Part shown: positions 27,840 through 37,403 of the stretch, piece after piece
Layout of the letters: every line of letters begins with the position of its first letter
How positions within the stretch are numbered: position 1 is the first letter of the stretch
NCBI RefSeq assembly: GCF_009856415.1
Contig: NZ_WMEZ01000013.1
Location: forward strand, 1-50,481
Length of the DNA: 50,481 nt
From: Halobacillus litoralis
GTDB taxonomy: Bacteria > Bacillota > Bacilli > Bacillales > Halobacillaceae
Direction of reading: 5' to 3'
Notes under the pieces: model-generated
The model's input: only the letters and a program-made list of their open reading frames with translations
Told to the model about the DNA's origin: nothing
Database searches by the model: none
Position numbers and translations under genes: made by a program

Positions 27840-27960
27840 ATCCCCTCAACACTGGTTCTTAAACCGCAGGACACCAAAATTGGGTACAGCAAGAGCATAA
27901 GCCCATCAACAGATATAAAGCTTCTTTACCACCATTGATTGACTTATGACCCCAGGAATA
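27840..27960. repeat. Possible relic of a family B repeat
   Basis: Between rplY terminator and pth promoter. Keeps the internal pair AGCATAAG (27893-27900) and GATTGACTTATGACC (about 27938-27953) seen in family B units, but not the GTGGAGG or GAACTGGA ends. Treat as a weak call; the rest of 27718-28020 holds no gene. Confidence 0.35.
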
Positions 27961-27975
27961 TAAAAGACGAACGAT

Positions 27976-28008
27976 TAAAAAGGGCGCGCCTTCTTGGCCA
28001 CGCCCTTT
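27976..28008 (-). terminator. Terminator of glmU-prs-rplY
   Basis: AAGGGCG/CGCCCTT hairpin with an interrupted stem inside, followed by TTTTTAATCG on the minus strand, just past the rplY stop. Confidence 0.8.
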
Positions 28009-28020
28009 GGGTGTTTCCTC

Positions 28021-28674
28021 TTACTCTTCTTTTTCTTCAGAATCTTCTTCTGCATCCTCTGATTTCTCATTGATAACTTCAGGTTCAGCATCAGAATCTG
28101 TATCCGGCTCGTCTTCCGGCATCTCTTCCGGTGGAGTAACAGATACGATCGTCGTATTTTCATCTTCGGTAATCTCATACTTGCGGGACTCTTTTAAGTC
28201 ACCAACCATGATGCTGTCACCGATGTTCAATTCTGAAATGTCAACAACGATTTCCTCAGGAATATCGCGTGGCTTCGCACGTACAGCCAAATCGTAAAGC
28301 GGCTGCTGGACGACGCCGCCTTCTTTACTTCCTGCTGCTTCACCTTCTAAGTGTACAGGAACTTCGACATCCATTTCCTCAGACATGTTTACAACATAGA
28401 AGTCTGCGTGGATCAATTCATCTTTCAATGGATCGACTTGATATTCATGCAACATGACATCCACGGTGTCTTTTCCTTCAATATCAAGAGAGATAATCGC
28501 GTTTTTACCTTCATCACGAACGGTTTTAAGTAACTCTATGCTGTTAACAGCAACCGTGATCGGTTCTTTATCCTTCCCGTATACGACACTAGGAATGTTA
28601 CCTTCGAGTCGAATTTCACGGGTTACAGATTGCTTGAGATTTTGTCTTTGATTTGCTTTTAATGTAATAGCCAA
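28021..28674 (-). CDS. rplY: Ribosomal protein bL25, Ctc form
   Basis: Binds 5S rRNA in the 50S subunit; in B. subtilis Ctc is the classic sigma-B general-stress gene. 217 residues: N-terminal L25 domain (about 5-90) and C-terminal TL5/Ctc beta domain (about 95-180: VPVHLEGEAAGSKEGGVVQQ), then a roughly 40-residue tail that is almost all Glu, Asp and Ser/Pro. The TTG at 28674 has GGAGG nine nt upstream and fits the family start; the longer frame to 28701 would swallow that site. It has its own sigma-B-type promoter and follows prs. Confidence 0.94.
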   Translation of the reverse strand: MAITLKANQRQNLKQSVTREIRLEGNIPSVVYGKDKEPITVAVNSIELLKTVRDEGKNAIISLDIEGKDTVDVMLHEYQVDPLKDELIHADFYVVNMSEEMDVEVPVHLEGEAAGSKEGGVVQQPLYDLAVRAKPRDIPEEIVVDISELNIGDSIMVGDLKESRKYEITEDENTTIVSVTPPEEMPEDEPDTDSDAEPEVINEKSEDAEEDSEEKEE

Positions 28675-28713
28675 ATTAATCAACCTCCAGTAATTTACCA
28701 ATCATTATTTCAG

Positions 28714-28739
28714 TTTCCCGTTAAAAACAAGAGTTAAAC
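28714..28739 (-). promoter_or_regulatory. Sigma-B promoter of rplY (ctc)
   Basis: Minus strand GTTTAA (28734-28739), 14 bp, GGGAAA (28714-28719). This matches the sigma-B consensus and the spacing of the B. subtilis ctc promoter. Confidence 0.8.
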
Positions 28740-28753
28740 CTAATCATTCAAAA

Positions 28754-29707
28754 TTAATCAAATAAAATACTAATGGATTGACGTTCATGCACACGGACAA
28801 TAGCTTCGCTGATCAAGCCAGCTACAGACAACTCTGTAATTTTCTCGCTTGATTTCTCTTCGCCAAGTGGAATTGTGTTTGTAACCACAAGCTCTTTAAT
28901 TTTCGAATTATCGATACGCTCAATGGCAGGTCCAGATAGCACTGGGTGCGTACAACAAGCGAACACTTCTTTGGCACCGTTCTCGACAAGGGCATTGGCC
29001 GCCAGTGTAATGGTTCCTGCTGTATCAATAATGTCATCGATTAAAATCGCGGTCTTGCCTTCAATGTTACCGACAATGTTCATGACTTCTGCAACGTTTG
29101 GACGTGGACGGCGCTTATCGATAATCGCAATAGGAGCTTTTAGACGATCCGCCATTTTACGAGCACGCGTTACGCCTCCATGGTCAGGAGAAACGATGAC
29201 AACATCCTCAAAATTCTTCTCCTCAAAATAGTCGGATAGAATCGGTACACCGACAAGGTGATCGATTGGCAGGTTGAAGAATCCTTGAATTTGTGGTGCG
29301 TGCAGATCAAGCATCAATACGCGGGAAGCTCCTGCCGTTTCAAGAAGATCCGCAATCAATTTCGCTGTAATTGGCTCGCGGGCACGCGCTTTTCTGTCTT
29401 GTCTTGCATAGCCGTAATAAGGCATGACAATATTGATTGATTTAGCAGACGCACGTTTTAAAGCATCGATCATGATTAGGAGTTCCATGATGTGTTGGTT
29501 GACGGGCTCACATGTGGATTGGACAACATACACATCACACCCACGGATACTTTCTTCAATGTTGATTTGAATCTCTCCGTCACTAAAGCTCGTGACTGTA
29601 CATTTACCTAGCTCTACTCCGATGTTATCAGCAATCTCTTTCGCTAACTCAGGATTTGAGTTGAGTGAGAATACTTTCAGTTTTGAATCCTTATATCCAG
29701 TTGCCAT
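28754..29707 (-). CDS. prs: Ribose-phosphate pyrophosphokinase
   Basis: Makes PRPP from ribose 5-phosphate and ATP, feeding purine, pyrimidine, His and Trp synthesis and the PurR and HprT reactions in this window. 317 residues: [36 protein letters not shown] (flexible loop), [18 protein letters not shown] and the PRPP loop [14 protein letters not shown]. Length normal. 15 nt after glmU, same operon. Confidence 0.97.
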   Translation of the reverse strand: MATGYKDSKLKVFSLNSNPELAKEIADNIGVELGKCTVTSFSDGEIQINIEESIRGCDVYVVQSTCEPVNQHIMELLIMIDALKRASAKSINIVMPYYGYARQDRKARAREPITAKLIADLLETAGASRVLMLDLHAPQIQGFFNLPIDHLVGVPILSDYFEEKNFEDVVIVSPDHGGVTRARKMADRLKAPIAIIDKRRPRPNVAEVMNIVGNIEGKTAILIDDIIDTAGTITLAANALVENGAKEVFACCTHPVLSGPAIERIDNSKIKELVVTNTIPLGEEKSSEKITELSVAGLISEAIVRVHERQSISILFD

Positions 29708-29722
29708 GGATGGAACCCTCCG

Positions 29723-31102
29723 TTAATCTTTTTTGATCGATTTCATTTTACTTGCATAGCCTTCTTTGTTCGTCTGACGGGAACGGGCAATCGACAAAGC
29801 CTCGGACGGGACATCCTGGTTGATCGTGGAGCCCGCAGCTACATAAGCTCCTTTTCCTACGATGACAGGAGCAATTAAGTTTGAATTGCATCCGATAAAT
29901 GCATCATCTTCAATCGTCGTCAAATGCTTGTTTTCCCCATCGTAGTTCACCGTGATGGTACCACAACCGATGTTGACACCACTTCCAACCTCAGCATCCC
30001 CGATATAGCTTAGGTGAGAAGCTTTGCTTCCATCGCCGAAAGAAGCCTTTTTCACTTCCACAAAGTTACCAACTTTCACATCGTCGCCTAGAGATGATTG
30101 CGGACGGATGTGAGCAAATGGTCCAATTTGAACGCGGGAACCGATTTTACTATCAGCAGCGACGCTCTGTTTAATTGTCGTCTCACTGCCCACATGGCAA
30201 TTCGTGATCGTAGAATGAGGGCCGATAAGAGCATCATCTTCAATGGTCGTTGTCCCTTCCAAGACGCTTCCAGGATAGATGACAACATCTCTTCCTATAG
30301 TCACATCTGGACCAATATACGTTTGTTCAGGATCGACAAGCGTAACCCCATTTCTCATATGTTGCTCGTTTATCCGTTGTTTCATTAGCTTTTCTGCTTT
30401 TGATAAAGCAACACGATCATTAACACCAAGAGATTCCGAAAACTCCGGTGTTTGATAGGCACTGATGGTTTCCCCTTGACCCTTCAGAATTTCAACGACG
30501 TCCGGCAGGTAATATTCGCCTTGAACATTATCATTAGAGACGTTCTTAAGTGCATCAAACAGCATAGCATTATCAAAACAATACGTACCTGTATTGATTT
30601 CTTGAATCGCCTGTTCTTCATCAGACGCATCTTTTTGCTCAACAATTCGTTCCACTTGGCCATTTCCGCCACGAATGACGCGTCCGTAGCCGTGCGGGTC
30701 TTCGGCATGGGCAGTCAGCACCGTCGCCTTTGCTCCTTCTGCATCATGATGATCCAGAAGCTTTTGAAGCGTTTCCCCGGTCAACAATGGCGTGTCGCCA
30801 CAGACAACCACGGTCGTCCCTTCTTTATCCGCCAAAATATCATCCGCTTGCAGTACAGCGTGGCCTGTTCCCAACTGTTCCTCCTGGATAACATAATGAC
30901 TATCTTCACCAAGCTGTTCCTGGACTTTTTCAGCACCAAAACCTACTACAGTGATCAATTCTTGCAAATCTAATGTATTCAACTGGTCGACAACGTGCTG
31001 GACCATCGGCTTTCCACATACGGGATGCAACACCTTATAAAGTTTTGACTTCATACGTGTACCTTGGCCAGCGGCTAGAACGACAGCATATCGATTAGTC
31101 AT
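29723..31102 (-). CDS. glmU: Bifunctional GlcNAc-1-P uridyltransferase / GlcN-1-P acetyltransferase
   Basis: Makes UDP-GlcNAc, the entry to peptidoglycan and teichoic acid. The N-terminal nucleotidyltransferase has [22 protein letters not shown] split across residues 12-33 and [10 protein letters not shown]; the C-terminal half (from about 250) is a left-handed beta-helix of hexapeptide repeats with [19 protein letters not shown] and the acetyltransferase end [16 protein letters not shown]. 459 residues, as usual. First gene of glmU-prs-rplY with its own promoter. Confidence 0.97.
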   Translation of the reverse strand: MTNRYAVVLAAGQGTRMKSKLYKVLHPVCGKPMVQHVVDQLNTLDLQELITVVGFGAEKVQEQLGEDSHYVIQEEQLGTGHAVLQADDILADKEGTTVVVCGDTPLLTGETLQKLLDHHDAEGAKATVLTAHAEDPHGYGRVIRGGNGQVERIVEQKDASDEEQAIQEINTGTYCFDNAMLFDALKNVSNDNVQGEYYLPDVVEILKGQGETISAYQTPEFSESLGVNDRVALSKAEKLMKQRINEQHMRNGVTLVDPEQTYIGPDVTIGRDVVIYPGSVLEGTTTIEDDALIGPHSTITNCHVGSETTIKQSVAADSKIGSRVQIGPFAHIRPQSSLGDDVKVGNFVEVKKASFGDGSKASHLSYIGDAEVGSGVNIGCGTITVNYDGENKHLTTIEDDAFIGCNSNLIAPVIVGKGAYVAAGSTINQDVPSEALSIARSRQTNKEGYASKMKSIKKD

Positions 31103-31134
31103 GAACGTACCTCCATCCTAAATATCCACTTTGA

Positions 31135-31163
31135 ATCATATCTCAATACTACACGTATTTCAA
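31135..31163 (-). promoter_or_regulatory. glmU-prs promoter
   Basis: Minus strand TTGAAA (31158-31163), 17 bp, TATGAT (31135-31140), 32 nt before the glmU start. Confidence 0.75.
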
Positions 31164-31210
31164 CATTTAGAGGAGGAACACGGACGGAAATCCGACCAAG
31201 GTCTAAGACC

Positions 31211-31245
31211 AAAAAAAGAGCCTAACCTGGTTCGGTTAGACTCTT
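31211..31245 (-). terminator. Terminator of spoVG
   Basis: AAGAGCCTAACC/GGTTAGACTCTT hairpin followed by TTTTTTT on the minus strand. Confidence 0.92.
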
Positions 31246-31259
31246 GTTGTGCGTAAGTA

Positions 31260-31559
31260 TTAGGAAGCGCCGGCTTCTTCGAATTCCACCTCAGCTTCTT
31301 CCTCATCACCAGCACGGTGATAAGCTTCAAGTACAGCGTCCTGGATCTTTCCACGAGTACCTGAATTAATCGGGTGTGCAATGTCACGAAACTCCCCATC
31401 CGGAGTACGTTTGCTCGGCATCGCCACGAACAGTCCATTGTTGCCATCAATCACCCGTATGTCATGGACAACAAACTCCTGGTCCAAGGTAATAGAAGCA
31501 ATTGCTCGCATTCTTCCATCAGTATTCACGCGTCGCAGTCTTACGTCAGTTACTTCCAT
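31260..31559 (-). CDS. spoVG: SpoVG, RNA-binding septation/sporulation regulator
   Basis: A small nucleic-acid-binding regulator, first known for delayed sporulation septation and cortex defects. [20 protein letters not shown] through [20 protein letters not shown] is almost identical to the B. subtilis protein; only the acidic C-terminus ([14 protein letters not shown]) differs in length. The ATG at 31559 has GGTGG upstream; a GTG at 31571 opens the frame but is within the Shine-Dalgarno region. 99 residues. Monocistronic, with a sigma-H promoter and flanking terminators. RidA (yabJ), which lies between purR and spoVG in B. subtilis, is missing. Confidence 0.96.
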   Translation of the reverse strand: MEVTDVRLRRVNTDGRMRAIASITLDQEFVVHDIRVIDGNNGLFVAMPSKRTPDGEFRDIAHPINSGTRGKIQDAVLEAYHRAGDEEEAEVEFEEAGAS

Positions 31560-31599
31560 TAGATTCACCACCTTTTATACAAAAGAACTTATGTAAAAC

Positions 31600-31628
31600 A
31601 AATTCCACAAAACGGGAAAAAATCCTGC
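31600..31628 (-). promoter_or_regulatory. spoVG promoter, sigma-H type, with AT-rich upstream box
   Basis: Minus strand GCAGGATTT (31620-31628) and GTGGAATTT (31600-31608), the sigma-H -35 and -10 elements in the same form as in B. subtilis spoVG. A very AT-rich stretch lies just upstream (31629-31665), where AbrB binds in B. subtilis. Confidence 0.85.
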
Positions 31629-31682
31629 TAATTTTTCTAAAAAATTTTTATGATTCTGTATATTCGGGTGTGAAACCATGAG

Positions 31683-31716
31683 AAAAGCCCTCATACAAAA
31701 GGATGAGGGCTCTTTT
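31683..31716 (-). terminator. Terminator of purR
   Basis: AGCCCTCAT/ATGAGGGCT hairpin (31686-31711) flanked by A and T runs; separates purR from spoVG. Confidence 0.9.
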
Positions 31717-31729
31717 CACAATTATATTT

Positions 31730-32548
31730 TTATATATTTTCCAATAAATTGCCCGGTCGGACCTCTATGGAGGATTTACGTTCATCTGCATTCATAATTT
31801 GTACAACTGACAAATAATCGTCCACGACACGATCTTCTTCATCGTCTTCCGCTTCAGCAAGAACGCCGATTCCTGCCAATTCAGCATCAAATTCCATTAA
31901 TAAGTTCCGCATTCCATTGATGGTTCCACCAGCTTTCATGAAGTCATCAATGATGCAAACCCTTGATCCTTGAGGAAGAGACCTCTTCGTTAGAACCATC
32001 GTCTGAATCTTCCGTGTCGAACCGGAAACGTAGTTAATGCTCACCGTTGATCCTTCAGAAATTTTCGGATCTCTTCTGGCAATCACTACGGGAACGTTCA
32101 AGTAGGAAGCGACGGCGTAAGCGAGAGGAATCCCTTTCGTTGCTACCGTCATCACTACATCAATGTCTTTATCACGAAAAGCAGAAGCGAACAGTTTGCC
32201 GATGTTACGCGTCGTTTCCGGATCTCCGAGCAAGTCGCTCATAAATAAATAACCACCCGGTAGGAGTCGTGCCGGGTCCTCCAGCTTTTCACACAACTCT
32301 TCAACAAAACGATGACTTTCTTCTTTTGAGAAAGCAGGGATATATTTTACTCCCCCTGCCGCTCCAGAAATCGTCTCTAAATAGCCGATTCCCTCATGTT
32401 GAAACATTTTGTTGATGATTCCCAAATCTTCACTGATGGATGATTTGGCAGCATCATACTTTTCTGAGAAAAAAGGAAGAGAAATAAGATCACGGGGTCG
32501 ATCGAGAATATAATGAGTCATGGCCACAAGTCTTTCGCTTCTTTTCAT
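31730..32548 (-). CDS. purR: Purine operon repressor PurR
   Basis: Represses purine synthesis and related genes; PRPP relieves binding. The first 75 or so residues form a winged helix (MKRSERLVAMTHYILDRPRD, then FFSEKYDAAKSSISEDL); the rest is a PRT fold with the PRPP loop RVCIIDDFMKAGGTING. 272 residues (B. subtilis 285). A candidate PurBox lies upstream, so autoregulation is likely. PRPP is made by prs nearby. Confidence 0.95.
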   Translation of the reverse strand: MKRSERLVAMTHYILDRPRDLISLPFFSEKYDAAKSSISEDLGIINKMFQHEGIGYLETISGAAGGVKYIPAFSKEESHRFVEELCEKLEDPARLLPGGYLFMSDLLGDPETTRNIGKLFASAFRDKDIDVVMTVATKGIPLAYAVASYLNVPVVIARRDPKISEGSTVSINYVSGSTRKIQTMVLTKRSLPQGSRVCIIDDFMKAGGTINGMRNLLMEFDAELAGIGVLAEAEDDEEDRVVDDYLSVVQIMNADERKSSIEVRPGNLLENI

Positions 32549-32562
32549 ACAAAGACACCTCT

Positions 32563-32612
32563 AAATCCGAATGTTTTCATTAAATATAACAAATTCGTAC
32601 GTTATTTATCAA
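32563..32612 (-). promoter_or_regulatory. purR promoter with candidate PurBox
   Basis: Minus strand TTGATA (32607-32612), 18 bp, TATATT (32583-32588). The -35 lies just inside the ispE 3' end. AAATCCGAATGTT (plus strand, 32563-32575) matches 11 of 13 positions of the PurBox AWWWCCGAACWWT as I recall it, placed at the start of the transcript. A second box is not clear. Confidence 0.65.
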
Positions 32613-33474
32613 GTGGTTCTCTGTAACCGAGCATACGAACCATGAAAACTTCCGTACAAAAACCCTTTAAACTATTATAGATCCTCTGAGCTCGTGCATC
32701 GTGTTCAACAAGAGAAAAGACGGTTGGGCCACTTCCACTCATGAGAACCGCATCAGCTCCTGCTTGTTTCATCTGCTCTTTAATTTGACCAACTTCCTCA
32801 TGCATCTGGAGCGTCACACCCTCGAGTGTATTGCCGACGTTCTTACAAATGCCGTAGTAGTCACCTTCTTTCAAGGCTTTTACCATGGCTTCCGTATTCG
32901 GATGCTGAGCAGCACTCAAATCAAGATTCTTATAGACCGACTGTGTTGATACGCCGAGCGTAGGTTTGGAAAGGACAACCCAACATGGAGGAGGAGCAGG
33001 CAGGTGTTGGATTTTTTCTCCTCGTCCGGTCGCAAGAGCCGTTCCTCCATAGACACAGAAAGACACATCCGAACCAATTTCCGACCCGAGTTCAGCTAAT
33101 TCATCCATGCTCAAACCTAATTCCCACATCCGGTTCACACCACGCAAAACAGCTGCAGCATCACTGCTTCCTCCAGCAAGCCCAGCAGCTACAGGAATGT
33201 TCTTTTCAATAAAGATCTTAACTCCCTGGGTCACCCGGAAACGATCTTTCAACAATTGAGCCGCTCGGTAGGCTAAATTACGCTCATCATTCGGGACAAA
33301 ACGGCTTTCCGATTCCACTTTGATTTCATCTTCAGAGAGGAGGGTCAATTCAATGCGATCAGCTAGATCCACAGTTGTCATGACCATCTCTACTTCATGA
33401 AACCCGTCCGCACGTTTATGTAAAACATCAAGAGATAAATTAATTTTCGCAGGAGCTTTTTCAAGTATTTGCAT
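32602..33474 (-). CDS. ispE: 4-diphosphocytidyl-2-C-methyl-D-erythritol kinase
   Basis: Fourth step of the MEP isoprenoid pathway; a GHMP kinase. 290 residues: [20 protein letters not shown] at the N-terminus, ATP loop [19 protein letters not shown] (about 91-109) and GSGPTVF near the end. GAGGTG precedes ATG 33474. In B. subtilis ispE lies between sspF and purR as here. Confidence 0.96.
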   Translation of the reverse strand: MQILEKAPAKINLSLDVLHKRADGFHEVEMVMTTVDLADRIELTLLSEDEIKVESESRFVPNDERNLAYRAAQLLKDRFRVTQGVKIFIEKNIPVAAGLAGGSSDAAAVLRGVNRMWELGLSMDELAELGSEIGSDVSFCVYGGTALATGRGEKIQHLPAPPPCWVVLSKPTLGVSTQSVYKNLDLSAAQHPNTEAMVKALKEGDYYGICKNVGNTLEGVTLQMHEEVGQIKEQMKQAGADAVLMSGSGPTVFSLVEHDARAQRIYNSLKGFCTEVFMVRMLGYREPLDK

Positions 33475-33555
33475 GCAAGCACCTCATCTTCCATATGATT
33501 CTGAAAGCATTGTACCATACTTGATGGGTTGGTGAAGGTGATGAGAATGTAAAAA

Positions 33556-33582
33556 GCCCCCGGAGCATCAAGCGCCAGGGGG
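33556..33582 (-). terminator. Terminator of sspF
   Basis: GCCCCCGGAGC/GCGCCAGGGGG hairpin followed by TTTTTACATT on the minus strand. Confidence 0.85.
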
Positions 33583-33587
33583 AAAGT

Positions 33588-33767
33588 TTACTGCTGGTTG
33601 TTCACCATTTGTTCTTCTGCCATTTGAATAGCTCGTTTTACCATATTGCCGGCATCCCGCCCAGAAATGCCGCCCCATCCGTCTTTTTCTACCTTGTCGT
33701 AAAACCCAAGTTCTTTCGCGATCTCTTCTTTCAACGAATCGGACATCATGCTGCGCTTACGTCCCAT
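33588..33767 (-). CDS. sspF: Small acid-soluble spore protein SspF
   Basis: A 59-residue protein read directly from the minus strand: [20 protein letters not shown], then [20 protein letters not shown] and [14 protein letters not shown]. It matches the alpha/beta-type SASP-like SspF family at the locus where B. subtilis has sspF, between veg and ispE. EIAKELG resembles the GPR cleavage region. AAAGGAGCTGAAGACG precedes the ATG. Upstream, CATACTA fits a forespore sigma-G -10, but no clear -35 is seen. It presumably binds spore DNA. Confidence 0.92.
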   Translation of the reverse strand: MGRKRSMMSDSLKEEIAKELGFYDKVEKDGWGGISGRDAGNMVKRAIQMAEEQMVNNQQ

Positions 33768-33910
33768 CGTCTTCAGCTCCTTTCGCTTTCACTCAGCTAC
33801 GACAATGTTAGTATGTGCGAAACATGTCACGGACAAGCAAGGGAGTTGTATGTAAGGATGGTAATGATTCCTTCTTTAATCTTTGTGAATGGTATTCCGT
33901 TTTGCAGACA

Positions 33911-33944
33911 AAATAAAAAAGCAGTAAACGGTGGGTTCACTGCT
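33911..33944 (-). terminator. Terminator of veg
   Basis: AGCAGTAAA/TTCACTGCT hairpin (33920-33944) that includes the veg stop codon, followed by TTTTTTATTTT on the minus strand. Confidence 0.85.
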
Positions 33945-34197
33945 CAAGTGCCATAGTCTGTAGGTCGTCGAAGTTTAATTCGACTGTCTCTGTAAGTACA
34001 TCTGCATAGCTGTAAGATACACGTTCAAAAGCATTTTCTTCTTGATCCAGCTCTACAATGAAAACAGCAGGATATGTTTCTGCCAATACACCGGATCGCT
34101 CAATTGTTTTACGGCGTCCGCCATTTGCTTTCAAAGTTAGGCGTTTACCAATTTGCCCTTCAAGGGATTGCTTGATTTCTACTAACGTTTTAGCCAC
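33937..34197 (-). CDS. veg: Veg protein
   Basis: An 86-residue protein, highly expressed in B. subtilis and implicated in biofilm gene control. The core [20 protein letters not shown] and [14 protein letters not shown] is nearly identical. The start is the GTG at 34197 with AGGTGG six nt upstream; the GTG at 34212 lies before that Shine-Dalgarno. Its promoter is strong and AT-supported. The family A pair A3/A4 lies immediately upstream of the promoter. Confidence 0.93.
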   Translation of the reverse strand: MAKTLVEIKQSLEGQIGKRLTLKANGGRRKTIERSGVLAETYPAVFIVELDQEENAFERVSYSYADVLTETVELNFDDLQTMALEQ

Positions 34198-34220
34198 TGC
34201 ACTCCACCTCACTGTAAATT

Positions 34221-34270
34221 AGTTTATCACAGACCTGGGACAAAGTCAAATAAAATTATTAATTATACCA
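34221..34270 (-). promoter_or_regulatory. veg promoter with AT-rich UP-like element
   Basis: Minus strand TTGACT (34244-34249), 17 bp, TAAACT (34221-34226), preceded by about 20 bp of A/T-rich sequence (34250-34270). B. subtilis Pveg is a classic strong sigma-A promoter of the same kind. Confidence 0.8.
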
Positions 34271-34410
34271 ACTGCGTCTTAACAATGCAACAGAATGATA
34301 TAAATAATCGGTCCTGGTTAGCTTATCCATTTCAAGGAAAAGTATGTAAACTTTTTTCATCTCTTCTCATTCGTACATATCCCTCTTCCACTAAAGCTCC
34401 TGATTGGGTA

Positions 34411-34595
34411 AGCCTCAGTTTCGAAATTATTGTGGAGTGGATGGGGCTGCGGGTAATAGCTCGCTTTCCGCGGGAGCGCGGTGAGCCTCCTCGGACTGCG
34501 TCCTGTGGGGTCTCACCATGCACTTTTTTCCCGCAGGAGGTTCGCCATTCCCCTCCGCCCACTTACCGGAAGGAATTCTCGAAACTACCTTCCAG
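34411..34595. repeat. Family A palindromic repeat, copy A3 (inverted)
   Basis: Left end CTCAGTTTCGAAA; right end TTCTCGAAAC. Core from GGGGCTGCGGG (34443) to CCCCTCCGCCC (34560) is the reverse complement of copy A2 with about six differences in 117 bp. Outer stem GGGGCTGCGGG with CCCCTCCGCCC-type arms; the inner stem is TCCGCGGGA with TCCCGCAGGA. Confidence 0.88.
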
Positions 34596-34677
34596 CATTA
34601 GGAGCTTTTTTGGTTGAGAATCCTATATCAACGCGGTTTTTAAGAAGGATTTAAAACAGTTTCAGGCAAGGTACTAT

Positions 34678-34864
34678 AAGAGGGATTTCGAGAACCTCAT
34701 AGGGCAAAGGGGCGGAGGGATAAGGTGAGACTCCTGTGGGAAGTGCGTGGTAGATGAGTCCCCGCAGAGCGTTAGCTCGAGGAGGCTCATCACTCGCCCA
34801 CGGAAAGCGAACCTTTTCCCGGAGCCCCTAAATCCACACAAACATCTCGAAATCGAGTCTTCCC
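34678..34864. repeat. Family A palindromic repeat, copy A4 (direct)
   Basis: Ends ATTTCGAGAAC (34684-34694) and ATCTCGAAATCGAGTCTT (34844-34861). Outer stem GGGGC-GGAGGGATAAGGT with ACCTTTTCCCGGAGCCCC. Centre GAGTCCCCGCAGAGCG facing GCTCGAGGAGGCTC. A3 and A4 are head-opposed, as A1 and A2 are, and fill the 34300-34870 gap between the veg promoter and the yabG terminator. The gap holds no gene. Confidence 0.87.
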
Positions 34865-34892
34865 CAATCCTGCCATTAGTTGAAGATGAATA

Positions 34893-34923
34893 TAAAAAAG
34901 CCGTCATGGCGTGATGACGGCTT
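34893..34923 (-). terminator. Terminator of yabG
   Basis: AAGCCGTCAT/ATGACGGCTT hairpin followed by TTTTTTATATTC on the minus strand. Confidence 0.92.
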
Positions 34924-34927
34924 GGTT

Positions 34928-35815
34928 TTATGTTTCTTCGGTTTCTTCCGTTTGGTTTTCGGTATAGGGCATGCCAATACGGAGCAACCCTTTGGTTTCA
35001 ATTCCGCCAAGGCCATCTTCTCCGCTTATGGTATTGCGAATAACTTCCCATATGTTGATATGGTCCATAAACGAAGTGTACGCCACACGGGCAGCGACAT
35101 AGACCGGGTCGATGGCATGAATGTTAACTCTGGCTGGGGAGCTCGCGAAGTTGGCTCCGGCCCTTATAATCGATTCAAAATGGGATTGGCAGGCACCCGC
35201 AAAGACGACCATTTGATCGAAATTCGGGTATTTCCTCCTTATGTTTCGGACAGCTTCTACGAAATATTTGGAATGACGATAAGACTCTAACTCCCTGATG
35301 GTTCCTTTCGCTTTGGAGTAAGAGTCGTGTCCCGTCAAAACGACAATTTCCGGGTGCACTTTTTCGATTAGAGACAGGACTTGGTTCGGCATTTCTTTCT
35401 CGTGGAGATATTGTCCATGGACTTGCAAACCAAGTTGTTCATATAAAGCAATACACTTTTTCAAAAACAATGGATCTCCATCTATATGAAGAATACGGGG
35501 CGGTATTTGAAAGTAATTGGTTTCTTTCTTATCTGCATACCCGCTTCCCGCTTCTGCTTCCCTTTTTTCTTTGAGGAGCCTGTAATCCTGACGAAACAAA
35601 CGGTAGGAATAGGCTTCCTTCTCATCCACTTCACTTTTTCTACGGTGATACTCAGCTCCAGTTACTTTTTCAAGATCATCGAGAGGGGCGTCGGCCTCGA
35701 GTCGTACATGTTCGCCCATCAATTTTAAGAGCGGTCCCTTCTCTGACTTCACTCGAAAAATGATGTCGTGCTGATAGGATTTCCGTGTTACAAGGTCTCC
35801 ACTTGATATCATCAC
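34928..35815 (-). CDS. yabG: Sporulation-specific protease YabG
   Basis: Mother-cell cysteine protease that trims spore-coat proteins so they can be cross-linked. 295 residues. The proposed catalytic pair His (H163, TGHDSYSK) and Cys (C209, FAGACQSH) keep the 46-residue spacing that I recall for B. subtilis (H172, C218). An N-terminal beta-rich SH3-like part starts ISSGDLVTRKSYQHDIIF. Upstream is a sigma-K-type promoter with an overlapping perfect palindrome. Flanked by rsmA and, on the other side, the A3/A4 repeats. Confidence 0.94.
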   Translation of the reverse strand: MMISSGDLVTRKSYQHDIIFRVKSEKGPLLKLMGEHVRLEADAPLDDLEKVTGAEYHRRKSEVDEKEAYSYRLFRQDYRLLKEKREAEAGSGYADKKETNYFQIPPRILHIDGDPLFLKKCIALYEQLGLQVHGQYLHEKEMPNQVLSLIEKVHPEIVVLTGHDSYSKAKGTIRELESYRHSKYFVEAVRNIRRKYPNFDQMVVFAGACQSHFESIIRAGANFASSPARVNIHAIDPVYVAARVAYTSFMDHINIWEVIRNTISGEDGLGGIETKGLLRIGMPYTENQTEETEET

Positions 35816-35831
35816 TTCCCCACCTCACTCT

Positions 35832-35870
35832 ATACACTACTGTAGTGTATGTGTGAACATGGGCTTTGTG
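35832..35870 (-). promoter_or_regulatory. yabG promoter, sigma-K type, with palindrome
   Basis: Minus strand CATACACTA (35843-35851) fits the sigma-K -10 CATAnnnTA; AC dinucleotides lie at a suitable -35 distance. A perfect 9+9 palindrome ATACACTAC-n-GTAGTGTAT (35832-35850) covers the -10 to +1 region. Confidence 0.65.
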
Positions 35871-35881
35871 TCTAATTCCCG

Positions 35882-37304
<1,423 letters not shown>

Positions 37305-37367
37305 TGTCTTTCCTCCTGTTGCGTTCCCTTCATCATCTTTCCATAGCATACCATGACTCTATACACG

Positions 37368-37396
37368 GAAAAAAGCAGAGGAACGATTCCTCTGCT
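37368..37396 (-). terminator. Terminator of yabE
   Basis: Perfect AGCAGAGGAA/TTCCTCTGCT hairpin (37374-37396) followed by TTTTTTCC on the minus strand. Confidence 0.92.
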
Positions 37397-37403
37397 ATCT
37401 CCA

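Noticed and set aside
27975-28178. 67-codon minus-strand Lys/Arg-rich frame at the end of rplY
   Set aside because: It is another reading frame of the acidic rplY tail (GAA repeats read as AAG/AGA).
33588-33767. Gap between veg and ispE as empty
   Set aside because: Read by hand on the minus strand it encodes the 59-residue SspF; it is too short for common ORF cut-offs and is listed as a gene.
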